Source: CAZQQN01 sp964549595 (lineage in GTDB: Bacteria; Bacteroidota; Bacteroidia; CAILMK01; CAYYUA01). Taken from it: DNA of 21,959 bases. This document shows positions 14,964-21,824 of this stretch, in pieces. The position numbers were made by a program, and so were the translations under genes. The notes under the pieces were generated by a model. It had not been told where the DNA came from. It did no database searches and was given only the letters and a program-made list of their open reading frames with translations. Location: positions 1-21,959 of the forward strand of contig CAZJWK010000037.1 in the NCBI GenBank assembly GCA_964549595.1, read 5' to 3'. How positions within the stretch are numbered: the stretch's first letter is position 1; each line of letters begins with the position of its first letter.

Positions 14964-16457
14964 CTAATTCGGGTTTATAGGGTTTTTAGCCAAATTACCC
15001 TCATCGGGTTTTAAAAATTGGTTTAGTAAGGCTTTATCATCAAATGGTTTTTTCTCTCCTTTTACTTCTTGATACTTTTCATGGCCTTTACCGGCCACTA
15101 ATATGATATCTCCTTTCCGGGCTAAGCTGGTGGCGGTTTTGATTGCTTGTTCCCTGTTGGTAATGGCTAATGCCTTGTGGTGTTCAGATTCGGGGATGCC
15201 GGTTTCCATTTCCCGGATAATGGCTTCAGGGTCTTCATTTCGCGGGTTATCCGAGGTAAGAATGATCTTATCCGAATAATGAAGCGCAATTTTAGCCATT
15301 TCCGGTCTTTTCTTTTTATCCCTGTCTCCACCGCAACCGATTACGGTAAAGATTTTTCCCTGTTGCTGATTGGCCTCACTGATGGTGGTCAGAAGATTTT
15401 GCAAAGCATCCGGTGAATGGGCGTAATCCACTATGCCAGTAATTTCCCTGGCATTTTCTACCATTTCAAGTCGTCCTTTTACCGGTTTTAGGCTGGAAAG
15501 GCCTTGTAAAACCGTGTTTTCCTGCATACCCAGCTCCAGGGATGTTCCATAAGTGGCTAAGAGGTTATAAGCATTAAACCTGCCCGTGATTGGGCAATAA
15601 ACTTCATTGCCATTGAGCTCGAGTCGCATCCCTGTAAAGTCATTTTCTAAAATCCGGGCTTTATAATCAGCCATTCGCTTTAAGGCAAACGTTTTGATTC
15701 GGCCATGGCAATTCTGTACAATGAATTCCCCTTGTTTATCATCCGTATTGACAAGGGCGAAAGCATCCTTAGGCAAATCATCAAAAAGCCGTTTTTTGGC
15801 CTTTAAGTAGTTATCAAAGGTTTTGTGATAATCCAGATGCTCATGGGAGATATTGGTGAAAACCGCACCGGCAAATTGTAACCCTGCCACGCGTTCTTGG
15901 TCCAGGGCATGAGAACTCACTTCAATAAAAGCATAACGAATTTTGTGCTCTACCATTTCCCTGAGTGCCCGGCAAAGATGAACGGGATCAGGGGTGGTGT
16001 GGGTTGCTTCTTTTTCTATCGTCCCAATGCGAACCCCATTGGTAGAGAGAAGCCCGGCCGGATAATTCATGTTTTGATAAAGGTTGTACAAAAGGGTTGC
16101 TGTGGTCGTTTTGCCATTGGTACCTGTGATACCCACTAAAGCCAATTCCTCAGAAGGCCTGTCGTAAAAATTATGGGCAATGATAGCCATGGCTTTACCG
16201 GCATTGTTTACTTGTATGCAATTGACATTATTACTCAAATCCTCCGGTAATTTTTCGCAAACGATGGTCTTTACCCCTTTATCAAGGGCCTGAGAAATGA
16301 ATTGATGGCCATCAACCTGGAAACCTGGAATGGCCGTAAAGAGCCCACCCGCTTCTACTTTCCTGGAATCAAAGGCAATAGCGGGGACTTCTGATTCCAG
16401 ATCCCCCTGAACCAGCTTAAAATCGACATCTGCTAATAAGGCCCCTAACTGTTTCAT
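14964..16457 (-). CDS. murE: UDP-MurNAc-L-Ala-D-Glu--meso-diaminopimelate ligase MurE
   Basis: MurE adds the third stem-peptide residue. The P-loop GTNGKTTT lies at residues 112-119. The substrate-specificity motif reads DNPR (403-406), the form known for meso-diaminopimelate rather than lysine, so this cell should have DAP-type peptidoglycan. The start is the ATG at 16457, forming TGATG with the ftsI stop (one shared base); the frame also has a TTG one codon earlier, which I reject. The length is 497 aa. The C-terminus (LVAGKGHEKYQ) is typical of the family. It precedes mraY by 22 nt. Confidence 0.97.
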   Translation of the reverse strand: MKQLGALLADVDFKLVQGDLESEVPAIAFDSRKVEAGGLFTAIPGFQVDGHQFISQALDKGVKTIVCEKLPEDLSNNVNCIQVNNAGKAMAIIAHNFYDRPSEELALVGITGTNGKTTTATLLYNLYQNMNYPAGLLSTNGVRIGTIEKEATHTTPDPVHLCRALREMVEHKIRYAFIEVSSHALDQERVAGLQFAGAVFTNISHEHLDYHKTFDNYLKAKKRLFDDLPKDAFALVNTDDKQGEFIVQNCHGRIKTFALKRMADYKARILENDFTGMRLELNGNEVYCPITGRFNAYNLLATYGTSLELGMQENTVLQGLSSLKPVKGRLEMVENAREITGIVDYAHSPDALQNLLTTISEANQQQGKIFTVIGCGGDRDKKKRPEMAKIALHYSDKIILTSDNPRNEDPEAIIREMETGIPESEHHKALAITNREQAIKTATSLARKGDIILVAGKGHEKYQEVKGEKKPFDDKALLNQFLKPDEGNLAKNPINPN

Positions 16458-18562
16458 CAATTCAGCGTTAATTGTATTTTCTCAAAAGCATCTGCATCGG
16501 TTCCGGGTGAAACGGACTGTGAGACAACCCTGCCATTTCCCTCAAATTGTACTTTCAAGCCTCTGTTTTCTAATAAATAAAGCGCATCAGCTATCACCAT
16601 CCCCTGAACATTGGGTACTTTGTTTTTTCTTAATTCCTGGTTGCTTAGGTGTAATTGATTTTCGTCAATACCCGGATTTGCCCAATCTATGATTCCCTTA
16701 TCCTTTTCGCACGGCAGATTTAAAGTATTGCAAATGGTTTTCAGGTCATTGGCGTGGGCTTTGGCTATAGAGGGCAGGGCTTTCTTTTTCTTTTTGACTT
16801 TTTCCGTAAAGAAGGGTTGCATTTTTAGGTTATTGGCGTAGATCTTATCCGTTATTTCCCGGAAAACGGGTCCGGCAACCTTAGCTCCGTAATAAAGCCC
16901 CTTTGCGGGTTTATTGACTGCAACAATGCAGGAGTATTTCGGGTCATCAGCCGGGAAAAAGCCCACAAAGGAGGCCTGGTAGTTGTGTTCTCCTGCGTAG
17001 CCGCCGGTTCCGGATGCGATTTTTGCCGTACCGGTTTTTCCGGCTATTTGGTAAGCATTGGTGCGAAGGCTTTTCCCGGTGCCATTTTTCACAACGCCTT
17101 TCAACATATCGGTAATTTGATCCACCGTATTCCGGGAACACATTTTCTCCTTCACGATATCCGCTTTGAAGGTCCTTACGGTTTGCCCTACTTCCCGAAC
17201 TTCTTTCACAAATAGCGGTTTAAGCATTTTGCCGTTATTGGCTAAGCCGTTGTAAAGGGTCAATACTTGTAAAGGGGTCAGCCGGACTTCATAGCCAATG
17301 GACATCCATGGGAGGGTGGTGCCGCTCCAATCTTCATCAGAAGGCTCTTTGATAACCGGGTGACCTTCTCCTTTAATGGGTAGGTTTAAGGGCTTATGAA
17401 GTTTTAAGGCTTTCAGTTCCTTTATGTACCGGTTGGGATTGTCCTTGTAGTTTTGGAAAACCGCTTTAGAAAAAGCCACATTGGAGGAAATCTCCATGGC
17501 CCTGTGGAAAGTGATCTTCCCATAGCCACCAGGTTTGGCATCCTCCATCTTGTTTCCGTAGAATTTGTACTGGCCATCTCCGGTATTGATGGTGTCTTCC
17601 GGAGAGATATACCCATTTTCCAATAAGGCAATGGCCGAGGCAATTTTAAACGTAGAACCGGGTTCAAGACTCTCCCCCACGGCATAGTTGTAATTTTCTG
17701 TATAGGTGCCGTTTTTATTCCGCTCAAGGTTGGCCATTGCTTTGATATGGCCTGTTTCAACCTCCATGACTACGGCACAGCCATGAGCGGCCTCATGCTT
17801 CTTCAGCGTTTCGAGGAGGGCATTTTCCGTGACATCCTGAATATTGACGTCCAGGGTTGATATGACATCCTTTCCGTCCTTGGGTTCCAGTTCATTTTTA
17901 TTGTTAATAGGGATCCATTCGCCGCCACGGACTTTTTGCATCAACCGCTTACCACTTTCCCCGGAAAGGAATTTATCAAAAGCCCCTTCGAGGCCAACCC
18001 CGTTTACGTTCTTGATTTTATAACCAAGGGTTCGACTGGCCAAATTGCCAAAGGGTTTGATGCGTTTACTTTCCTCTTTGGCAATGAAACCGCCCTTGTA
18101 ACGCCCTCTTCGGAAAATCGGAAATTCCTTGATGGTCTCCAGTTCATTGTGGTTGATGTTCCGTTTGAGCAGGAAATAGCGAGCACCCGCTTTCCTTTTT
18201 CTTTTGAGCAAGCGCTTGTATTGATAGGCACTGCGGTCACCGAAATATTGGCTTAGACGCAGACTAAGGGAGTCTATTTTATTATAAAAGACTTTATCGG
18301 TCAGTCCTTTTGCATTAAGGTCTAAACGGATTTCATAAATCGGCAGGGAAGTAGCCATCAAACTACCGTCATCAGAATAAATATTTCCCCGTGTAGATTC
18401 AATAGTGGCATAAGTGGTGGTAAGGCTATCCGCTATCTGACGCCAATGTTCACCATTGGCCATTTGGATTTTCCCGACCTTCCAGATGATCGCTCCTGCT
18501 AATAGCAAGACCAGGAAAAAGGCCAGATAGGCACGCCACAGTATGTCTTTCTTAATATTCAC
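16457..18562 (-). CDS. ftsI: Septal transpeptidase FtsI (PBP) with C-terminal PASTA domain
   Basis: This is the class B penicillin-binding protein that crosslinks septal peptidoglycan with FtsW. It has 701 aa. One N-terminal membrane helix (about 11-27) is followed by the dimerisation region (ESTRGNIYSDDG). The transpeptidase motifs are SxxK at S303-K306 (PGSTFK), SxN at S359-N361 and KTG at 509-511 (AGKTGTAK). A PASTA domain ends the protein (about 645-701, VPNVQGMVIADALYLLE), after a lysine-rich spacer near 588-596. PASTA on FtsI is common in Bacteroidota. The start codon is GTG, 7 nt after the ftsL-like gene; no ATG is available nearby. Its stop overlaps the murE start. Confidence 0.96.
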   Translation of the reverse strand: MNIKKDILWRAYLAFFLVLLLAGAIIWKVGKIQMANGEHWRQIADSLTTTYATIESTRGNIYSDDGSLMATSLPIYEIRLDLNAKGLTDKVFYNKIDSLSLRLSQYFGDRSAYQYKRLLKRKRKAGARYFLLKRNINHNELETIKEFPIFRRGRYKGGFIAKEESKRIKPFGNLASRTLGYKIKNVNGVGLEGAFDKFLSGESGKRLMQKVRGGEWIPINNKNELEPKDGKDVISTLDVNIQDVTENALLETLKKHEAAHGCAVVMEVETGHIKAMANLERNKNGTYTENYNYAVGESLEPGSTFKIASAIALLENGYISPEDTINTGDGQYKFYGNKMEDAKPGGYGKITFHRAMEISSNVAFSKAVFQNYKDNPNRYIKELKALKLHKPLNLPIKGEGHPVIKEPSDEDWSGTTLPWMSIGYEVRLTPLQVLTLYNGLANNGKMLKPLFVKEVREVGQTVRTFKADIVKEKMCSRNTVDQITDMLKGVVKNGTGKSLRTNAYQIAGKTGTAKIASGTGGYAGEHNYQASFVGFFPADDPKYSCIVAVNKPAKGLYYGAKVAGPVFREITDKIYANNLKMQPFFTEKVKKKKKALPSIAKAHANDLKTICNTLNLPCEKDKGIIDWANPGIDENQLHLSNQELRKNKVPNVQGMVIADALYLLENRGLKVQFEGNGRVVSQSVSPGTDADAFEKIQLTLN

Positions 18563-18569
18563 GGTCTGT

Positions 18570-18932
18570 TTATTGCGCTTTGGTTTTGATTTTCAATTTT
18601 TTCGGGGGCTTAGTCAATTCCTGTAAATCAAGGCTATCGACCATTTTGGCCACATGGGATTGCTTGGTTTTGTACATCATTTCGGACTTGATGGTCAGGT
18701 ATTCAGCCCGGTATTCTTCCAGGTTTTTTTCAAGGTTTTTGACCTTTAGTTCAGTGCTTTCCCCATAATAGCGGATCCCAATGTAAATGACCGCTATAAA
18801 AGACAAATAAAGGATAAAGGGGATCCAACGCGAAGCATTCTCACGCGTGATGGACAAGAAGGAAAAATCAAGTTTTTGCTTGACCCTGCTTCCTTCTTTA
18901 GACCCGCTTTTAATCTTATTTGCTTTTTCCAT
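18570..18932 (-). CDS. ftsL: FtsL-like small divisome membrane protein
   Basis: The protein has 120 aa from ATG 18932, with a basic N-terminus, a single membrane helix at about residues 37-53 (WIPFILYLSFIAVIYIGI) and a charged heptad-like segment at about 58-90 (LKVKNLEKNLEEYRAEYLTI) suited to a periplasmic coiled coil. It ends in a lysine/proline-rich tail. This is the FtsL layout, and the position between rsmH and ftsI is that of ftsL. FtsL-family sequences are poorly conserved, so topology and context carry the call. An alternative ATG at 18959 would add 9 residues and overlap rsmH by 26 nt. The start at 18932 lies one base after the rsmH stop, which fits this tightly packed cluster better. 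Confidence 0.85.
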   Translation of the reverse strand: MEKANKIKSGSKEGSRVKQKLDFSFLSITRENASRWIPFILYLSFIAVIYIGIRYYGESTELKVKNLEKNLEEYRAEYLTIKSEMMYKTKQSHVAKMVDSLDLQELTKPPKKLKIKTKAQ

Positions 18933-18933
18933 A

Positions 18934-19854
18934 TTAAGCGGCTTTCTTTTTGACAGCAATTCTCAGTTTAGCACTTCGGGAACGGGGATTGGCCTTCTTT
19001 TCCTCCCCGGAAGGCTCGATGGGTTTGCGGTTGACGGTTTCCAGGGGTTTCAGGGCATTTCCGTATAAGTCCTTTTCGGGTTTCCCTGAAAAATTCCCGC
19101 TCCTGAAGTAATTCTTCACTAAACGGTCTTCCAGGGAGTGATAAGTGATGATCACCAGTCGCCCATTTTCCCGGAGCACTTCGGTAGCCTTTTCCAGGAA
19201 GGTTTTCAGGCGATCCAGCTCCTCATTTACTTCAATGCGAAGGGCCTGAAAAACCTGGCTTTTGTATTGGTTGATCTTATCTTTTTTGTGAATGGTTTTT
19301 TCCAGGACAGCCAGCAAATGGGTGGAATTTTCAATCGGTTCGGTTTCCCGTTGTTTAACGATGGCTTTTGCCAGTTCCCTGGCATTTTTGACTTCGCCAT
19401 ATTGACCCAAAATTTGCTTAAGCGCTGTTTCTGAATAGGTATTGAGTACCTGCCGGGCCGTGAGGGTGGCTTCCTGATCCATGCGCATATCAAGGGGCGA
19501 TTCGGTGCGGTAGGTAAAACCCCTTTCTTCCGTGTCGATTTGGAATGATGAGACGCCTAAATCGGCTAAAATCCCATCTACGGGTATGACGCCCAGGTAA
19601 TGGAGGAAATTTTTAATGAAAGCATAATCATGGTTGATCAGGGTAAGGCGCGGGTCTTCAATTTGATTGGTACGGCTATCAGCATCTTTGTCGAAGGCAA
19701 TGAGGCGTCCTTCCGGTCCCAATTGGTCCAGGATGGCCAGGGCATGCCCACCGCCCCCGAAAGTGGCATCTACATAGATCCCATCCGGGTGAATGGCCAT
19801 TCCTTCCAGGGCTTCATCCCTGAGTACGGGTATGTGGTAATCACTCCTGCTCAT
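18934..19854 (-). CDS. rsmH: 16S rRNA (cytosine-1402-N4)-methyltransferase RsmH
   Basis: RsmH (MraW) methylates N4 of C1402 in 16S rRNA using S-adenosylmethionine. The N-terminus YHIPVLRDEALEGM and the SAM loop DATFGGGGHALAIL (residues 29-42) are characteristic. Further family stretches include GILADLGVSSFQID, RGFTYR with PLDMRMD, and RLVIITYHSLEDRLVK near the C-terminus. I start at the ATG at 19854 (306 aa, normal), which begins MSRSDYHIPVL. The frame is open further up to 19926, but the extra residues lie inside mraZ and do not look like the family. With this start it overlaps mraZ by 14 nt. Confidence 0.97.
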   Translation of the reverse strand: MSRSDYHIPVLRDEALEGMAIHPDGIYVDATFGGGGHALAILDQLGPEGRLIAFDKDADSRTNQIEDPRLTLINHDYAFIKNFLHYLGVIPVDGILADLGVSSFQIDTEERGFTYRTESPLDMRMDQEATLTARQVLNTYSETALKQILGQYGEVKNARELAKAIVKQRETEPIENSTHLLAVLEKTIHKKDKINQYKSQVFQALRIEVNEELDRLKTFLEKATEVLRENGRLVIITYHSLEDRLVKNYFRSGNFSGKPEKDLYGNALKPLETVNRKPIEPSGEEKKANPRSRSAKLRIAVKKKAA

Positions 19855-20320
19855 TATTGTTATCCTCCTGCTTTTCAGCATTACCCATAACTTGTTCTGC
19901 CAGGTCAGAAAAATCCTCGGGTTCATCGCTTAATAAGTTGTCATATTCGGTTTGCCCCCAGATCTCGATCTTATTGGTGTGGGCAAAAAGGACTATTTCC
20001 TTGTTGATATTGGCGTATTCCTTCAATCTTCTGGGCAATAGGAGCCGGTCGGAACCATCAAGGGCTACTTCTGTGGCACCTCGAAAGAAGTAGCGAAGGA
20101 ACTCCCGGTTTTTCTTAACGAATTGATTAAGCCTATTGATTTCCTCGGTGATCTTGTCCCACTCATTCCGCGGGTAAAGGACCAGGCATTTTTCGAAACC
20201 CCGGTTAACCACAAACTGCCCATTGGCCTCAGCGGGAACCTGTTTTTTCAGGCCCGAAGGCAGGATAAAACGCCCCTTGGCGTCCAGTTTGCATTCATAT
20301 TCCCCGAGGAAATTCGCCAT
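19841..20320 (-). CDS. mraZ: Transcriptional regulator MraZ
   Basis: MraZ is an AbrB-like DNA-binding protein that forms a ring and represses the dcw cluster by binding repeated boxes ahead of its own gene. The two half-motifs are visible: DAKGRFILP at residues 13-21 and DGSDRLLLP at 88-96. From ATG 20320 the protein has 159 aa, normal length, and starts MANFLGEYECKLDAKGR as in the family. The frame is open for 20 more codons to 20380, but those would be encoded by the operator itself, so I reject the longer form. The C-terminus is acidic and low-complexity. It is the first gene of the cluster. Confidence 0.97.
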   Translation of the reverse strand: MANFLGEYECKLDAKGRFILPSGLKKQVPAEANGQFVVNRGFEKCLVLYPRNEWDKITEEINRLNQFVKKNREFLRYFFRGATEVALDGSDRLLLPRRLKEYANINKEIVLFAHTNKIEIWGQTEYDNLLSDEPEDFSDLAEQVMGNAEKQEDNNNEQE

Positions 20321-20343
20321 TGTCAATTCATTTAAGAAGATGG

Positions 20344-20378
20344 ACCATTTTTTACCACTTTGCTCCACCTTGCTACAC
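20344..20378 (-). promoter_or_regulatory. MraZ operator: four boxes at exact 10-bp spacing
   Basis: On the minus strand the boxes read GTGTA, GTGGA, GTGGT and ATGGT (20374-20378, 20364-20368, 20354-20358, 20344-20348), each separated by 5 nt. MraZ is known to bind TGGGN-like boxes separated by 5 nt in E. coli and AAAGTG-like repeats in mycoplasmas; here the third unit includes AAAGTGG. The boxes lie 24 nt upstream of the mraZ start and abut the candidate -7 element, the right place for autorepression of the cluster. Confidence 0.75.
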
Positions 20379-20409
20379 AAATTTGTAAAAAAAATGAAAA
20401 GAAATGCAA
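20378..20409 (-). promoter_or_regulatory. Candidate promoter of the dcw cluster (mraZp)
   Basis: On the minus strand a TTG (20409-20407) is followed after 21 nt by CAAATTTG (20385-20378), a 7 of 8 match to the Bacteroidota -7 consensus TAnnTTTG at a suitable spacing. Transcription would start near 20372, inside the four MraZ boxes. Confidence 0.5.
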
Positions 20410-20692
20410 GGGTTGTGGAAAACTTTTTTCCTAAAGTGGGAAAAAATAAAAAATTAGAAGTCAGAATGATAAGCTTTATTTCCTGCCTGAAGCGTTTTAA
20501 GCAGGGATTCTGCGTAATAAATTTTTTTTAGGCAACAAGCCCATTTTTGGTAAAAGCTGTTTTTGCGAAACCAATGAGTATGTTTAGGCTATAAACGGTA
20601 GCCTTTGCACTGGGGGTTGAAGGCCACAGGAAGCGCTTGGCCTATAATGCCAAAAATCCATTGAGCGGTTTAATCGTTTTGGGTTTTAAAAA
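20410..20692. other. Gene-free spacer with several small hairpins
   Basis: No convincing ORF is seen on either strand. It contains two 6-bp hairpins, AGGCTA/TAGCCT at 20586-20604 and AGGCCA/TGGCCT at 20621-20643, and a weaker CCTGC/GCAGG pair near 20486-20510. They lie downstream of the minus-strand membrane-protein gene and upstream of the mraZ promoter. None has a clear U-run, so I do not call a terminator; one of them may still end the transcript of that gene, or a small RNA could lie here. Confidence 0.35.
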
Positions 20693-21160
20693 TTAATCCC
20701 GGATTTTCTGGCTTTGGTTATTAACCAACCAATAAAAACTGGCTAAAAAGGTGATCATTCCTAAAATCAAAAGCAATAAGCCAGTAACTAAGATCTCTGT
20801 CTTGGTATGGTCAAATAGTTGTTGGAAAAGCCACAAACCACTTTTTAAATAAGATAACCTTAAAAACCCACCTAACAATGAAGCGAAAAAAATTATTAAA
20901 AGGAGAAATGGATTGACCCAAGCCCCTTTTTGCTTCACCGAAACAAGGAAGGCCATTAAAAATGCTGTTAAAATTCCTGCAATACCAGCATATTTCACGA
21001 TTAAACGGAAATTTACCAAATCTATAGTGCCAATGCCTTTTTCTCTTAATTTCTTAACCAATTCTTCTATTACCAGCCCATCATTAAATTTATGGAGATC
21101 TCTGTAGACCTCTGTCAATTCTACATTATAAAGGAGGGCTAAAACCTTGAAGGCATACAC
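20693..21160 (-). CDS. Unknown small membrane protein, start uncertain
   Basis: I do not recognise this protein. It has 155 aa from GTG 21160, with membrane helices at about residues 53-74, 82-102 and 121-146 and a soluble segment at about 12-50 (VELTEVYRDLHKF, VIEELVKKLREKGIG). The reading frame stays open upstream, and the translation there (KKPEPFGISFFGFLLIVY, running into the annotated start) looks like a real N-terminal membrane helix. The true start is therefore probably near 21200. No ATG exists in that stretch, which also has a run of seven A. Either a rare start codon is used, or the gene has lost its start by mutation. It is transcribed toward the dcw cluster, away from the tRNA. 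Confidence 0.6.
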   Translation of the reverse strand: MYAFKVLALLYNVELTEVYRDLHKFNDGLVIEELVKKLREKGIGTIDLVNFRLIVKYAGIAGILTAFLMAFLVSVKQKGAWVNPFLLLIIFFASLLGGFLRLSYLKSGLWLFQQLFDHTKTEILVTGLLLLILGMITFLASFYWLVNNQSQKIRD

Positions 21161-21259
21161 GATAAGCAGAAAACCAAAAAATGAAATCCCGAAAGGCTCA
21201 GGTTTTTTTAACAGAAGGGGGAGTTGCTTGTGGCTTATGGAGGGTTGGGCAAAAAACTT

Positions 21260-21267
21260 TAAATTTG
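21260..21267 (+). promoter_or_regulatory. Promoter -7 element of the tRNA-Lys gene
   Basis: TAAATTTG is a full match to the Bacteroidota -7 consensus TAnnTTTG and lies 15 nt before the tRNA 5' end, suitable for a short leader. No clear TTG is found at the usual upstream distance. Confidence 0.5.
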
Positions 21268-21282
21268 AATAGATTTAGTAAT

Positions 21283-21355
21283 GCCCCTGTAGCTCAACTG
21301 GCAGAGCACCTGACTCTTAATCAGGGGGTTTCAGGTTCGAATCCTGGCGGGGGCA
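21283..21355 (+). tRNA. tRNA-Lys (anticodon CTT)
   Basis: The 73-nt cloverleaf is complete. The acceptor stem GCCCCTG pairs with CGGGGGC, the D arm is GCTC/GAGC, the anticodon stem CCTGA/TCAGG holds the loop CTCTTAA with anticodon CTT, and the T arm carries TTCGAAT. The discriminator base is A. CCA is not encoded and must be added after transcription. It has its own -7 element and a downstream hairpin, so it is probably a single-gene unit. Confidence 0.97.
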
Positions 21356-21365
21356 CTGCCACAAT

Positions 21366-21408
21366 AAAAGGTTTTGGCTTATTGAAAGCTAAAACCCTTT
21401 ATTTATTT
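21366..21408 (+). terminator. Intrinsic terminator after tRNA-Lys
   Basis: GGTTTTGGCTT (21370-21380) pairs with AAGCTAAAACC (21386-21396) around the loop ATTGA, with one G-T pair. After one mismatch three more A-T pairs extend the stem (21366-21368 with 21398-21400). ATTTATTT follows as a T-rich tail. The hairpin starts 10 nt after the tRNA. Confidence 0.7.
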
Positions 21409-21429
21409 GCACCAAAATTTGCACCAAAT
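21406..21429 (+). repeat. Two tandem copies of a 12-bp unit
   Basis: TTTGCACCAAA occurs at 21406-21416 and again at 21418-21428, a 12-bp period, 50 nt past the tRNA. Short direct repeats beside a tRNA 3' end are common as integrase arm sites, but no integrase gene is in the window, so the role is unknown. Confidence 0.6.
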
Positions 21430-21432
21430 TTC

Positions 21433-21616
21433 ATGGGGTTCAAGCCTTCATAAGGAATGGCCACTTACCCCTCTTAATACCTTTCTATTCGATAAGTCCA
21501 TACATTTAAACTTTTAAGAGCGGCAAAAAAATCAATCAACCTAAATGGGCCTTGATAGAAACTAATGATTTTTTGGCTATGAACACTTTATTTCAGTGCC
21601 CTCTAAAAAAATGGAT
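21433..21616. other. AT-rich stretch without a clear gene
   Basis: No intact gene is seen. On the minus strand an open stretch of about 37 codons ending at a TAA at 21474-21476 (translation including LIDFFAALKSLNVWTYRIERY, shown here only to its end motif WTYRIERY) has a protein-like composition but no ATG. It may be the decayed tail of a gene or chance. Confidence 0.25.
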
Positions 21617-21781
21617 TTATGACTGCGTTGAATTTTGTTCTTTAATAACCTCTTTAACCTGACTAATCCTGCCAAAAAGTTCCTCCCAAAAGTCTTTTAG
21701 TTCATATAATTTTTCAATATTTTTGTTTATAGCCTTGGTTTGGAGTTTTTTCTTTCGGCACCCTAAATATAAGGGTTTCAT
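21617..21781 (-). CDS. Possible 54-aa protein of unknown function
   Basis: An ATG at 21781..21779, directly after an in-frame TAG, opens 54 codons to a TAA at 21617. The N-terminus is very basic (GCRKKKLQTKAINK), and the rest reads as one or two amphipathic helices (IEKLYELKDFWEELFG, RISQVKEVIKEQ), with good helix periodicity and no low-complexity. I do not recognise it. It faces away from the partial gene at 21825, 43 nt apart, so the two may share a divergent control region. It could be a real small regulator, a truncated gene or chance. Confidence 0.4.
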   Translation of the reverse strand: MKPLYLGCRKKKLQTKAINKNIEKLYELKDFWEELFGRISQVKEVIKEQNSTQS

Positions 21782-21824
21782 CTAAACCATGCTTAATTTA
21801 AGGTATAGTTTTAAAAAGCAATTG

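Noticed and set aside
19855..19926. Longer RsmH start inside mraZ
   Set aside because: The added residues lie within the end of mraZ and do not resemble the family, which starts near the YHIPVL motif.
20321..20380. Longer MraZ with 20 extra N-terminal residues
   Set aside because: The extra codons coincide with the four 10-bp operator boxes, and the family normally begins at the MANFLGEYE position.
21181..21453. Plus-strand ORF of 90 codons across the tRNA
   Set aside because: Its middle part (PVAQLAEHLTLNQGVSGSNPG) is the well-known false translation of a tRNA gene, and the rest has no protein-like features.
21430..21455. Sequence GGGGTTCAAGCC as a possible second copy of the tRNA 3' end (att site)
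   Set aside because: It matches the tRNA T-arm only over a few bases with mismatches, well below what an attachment-site repeat would show.
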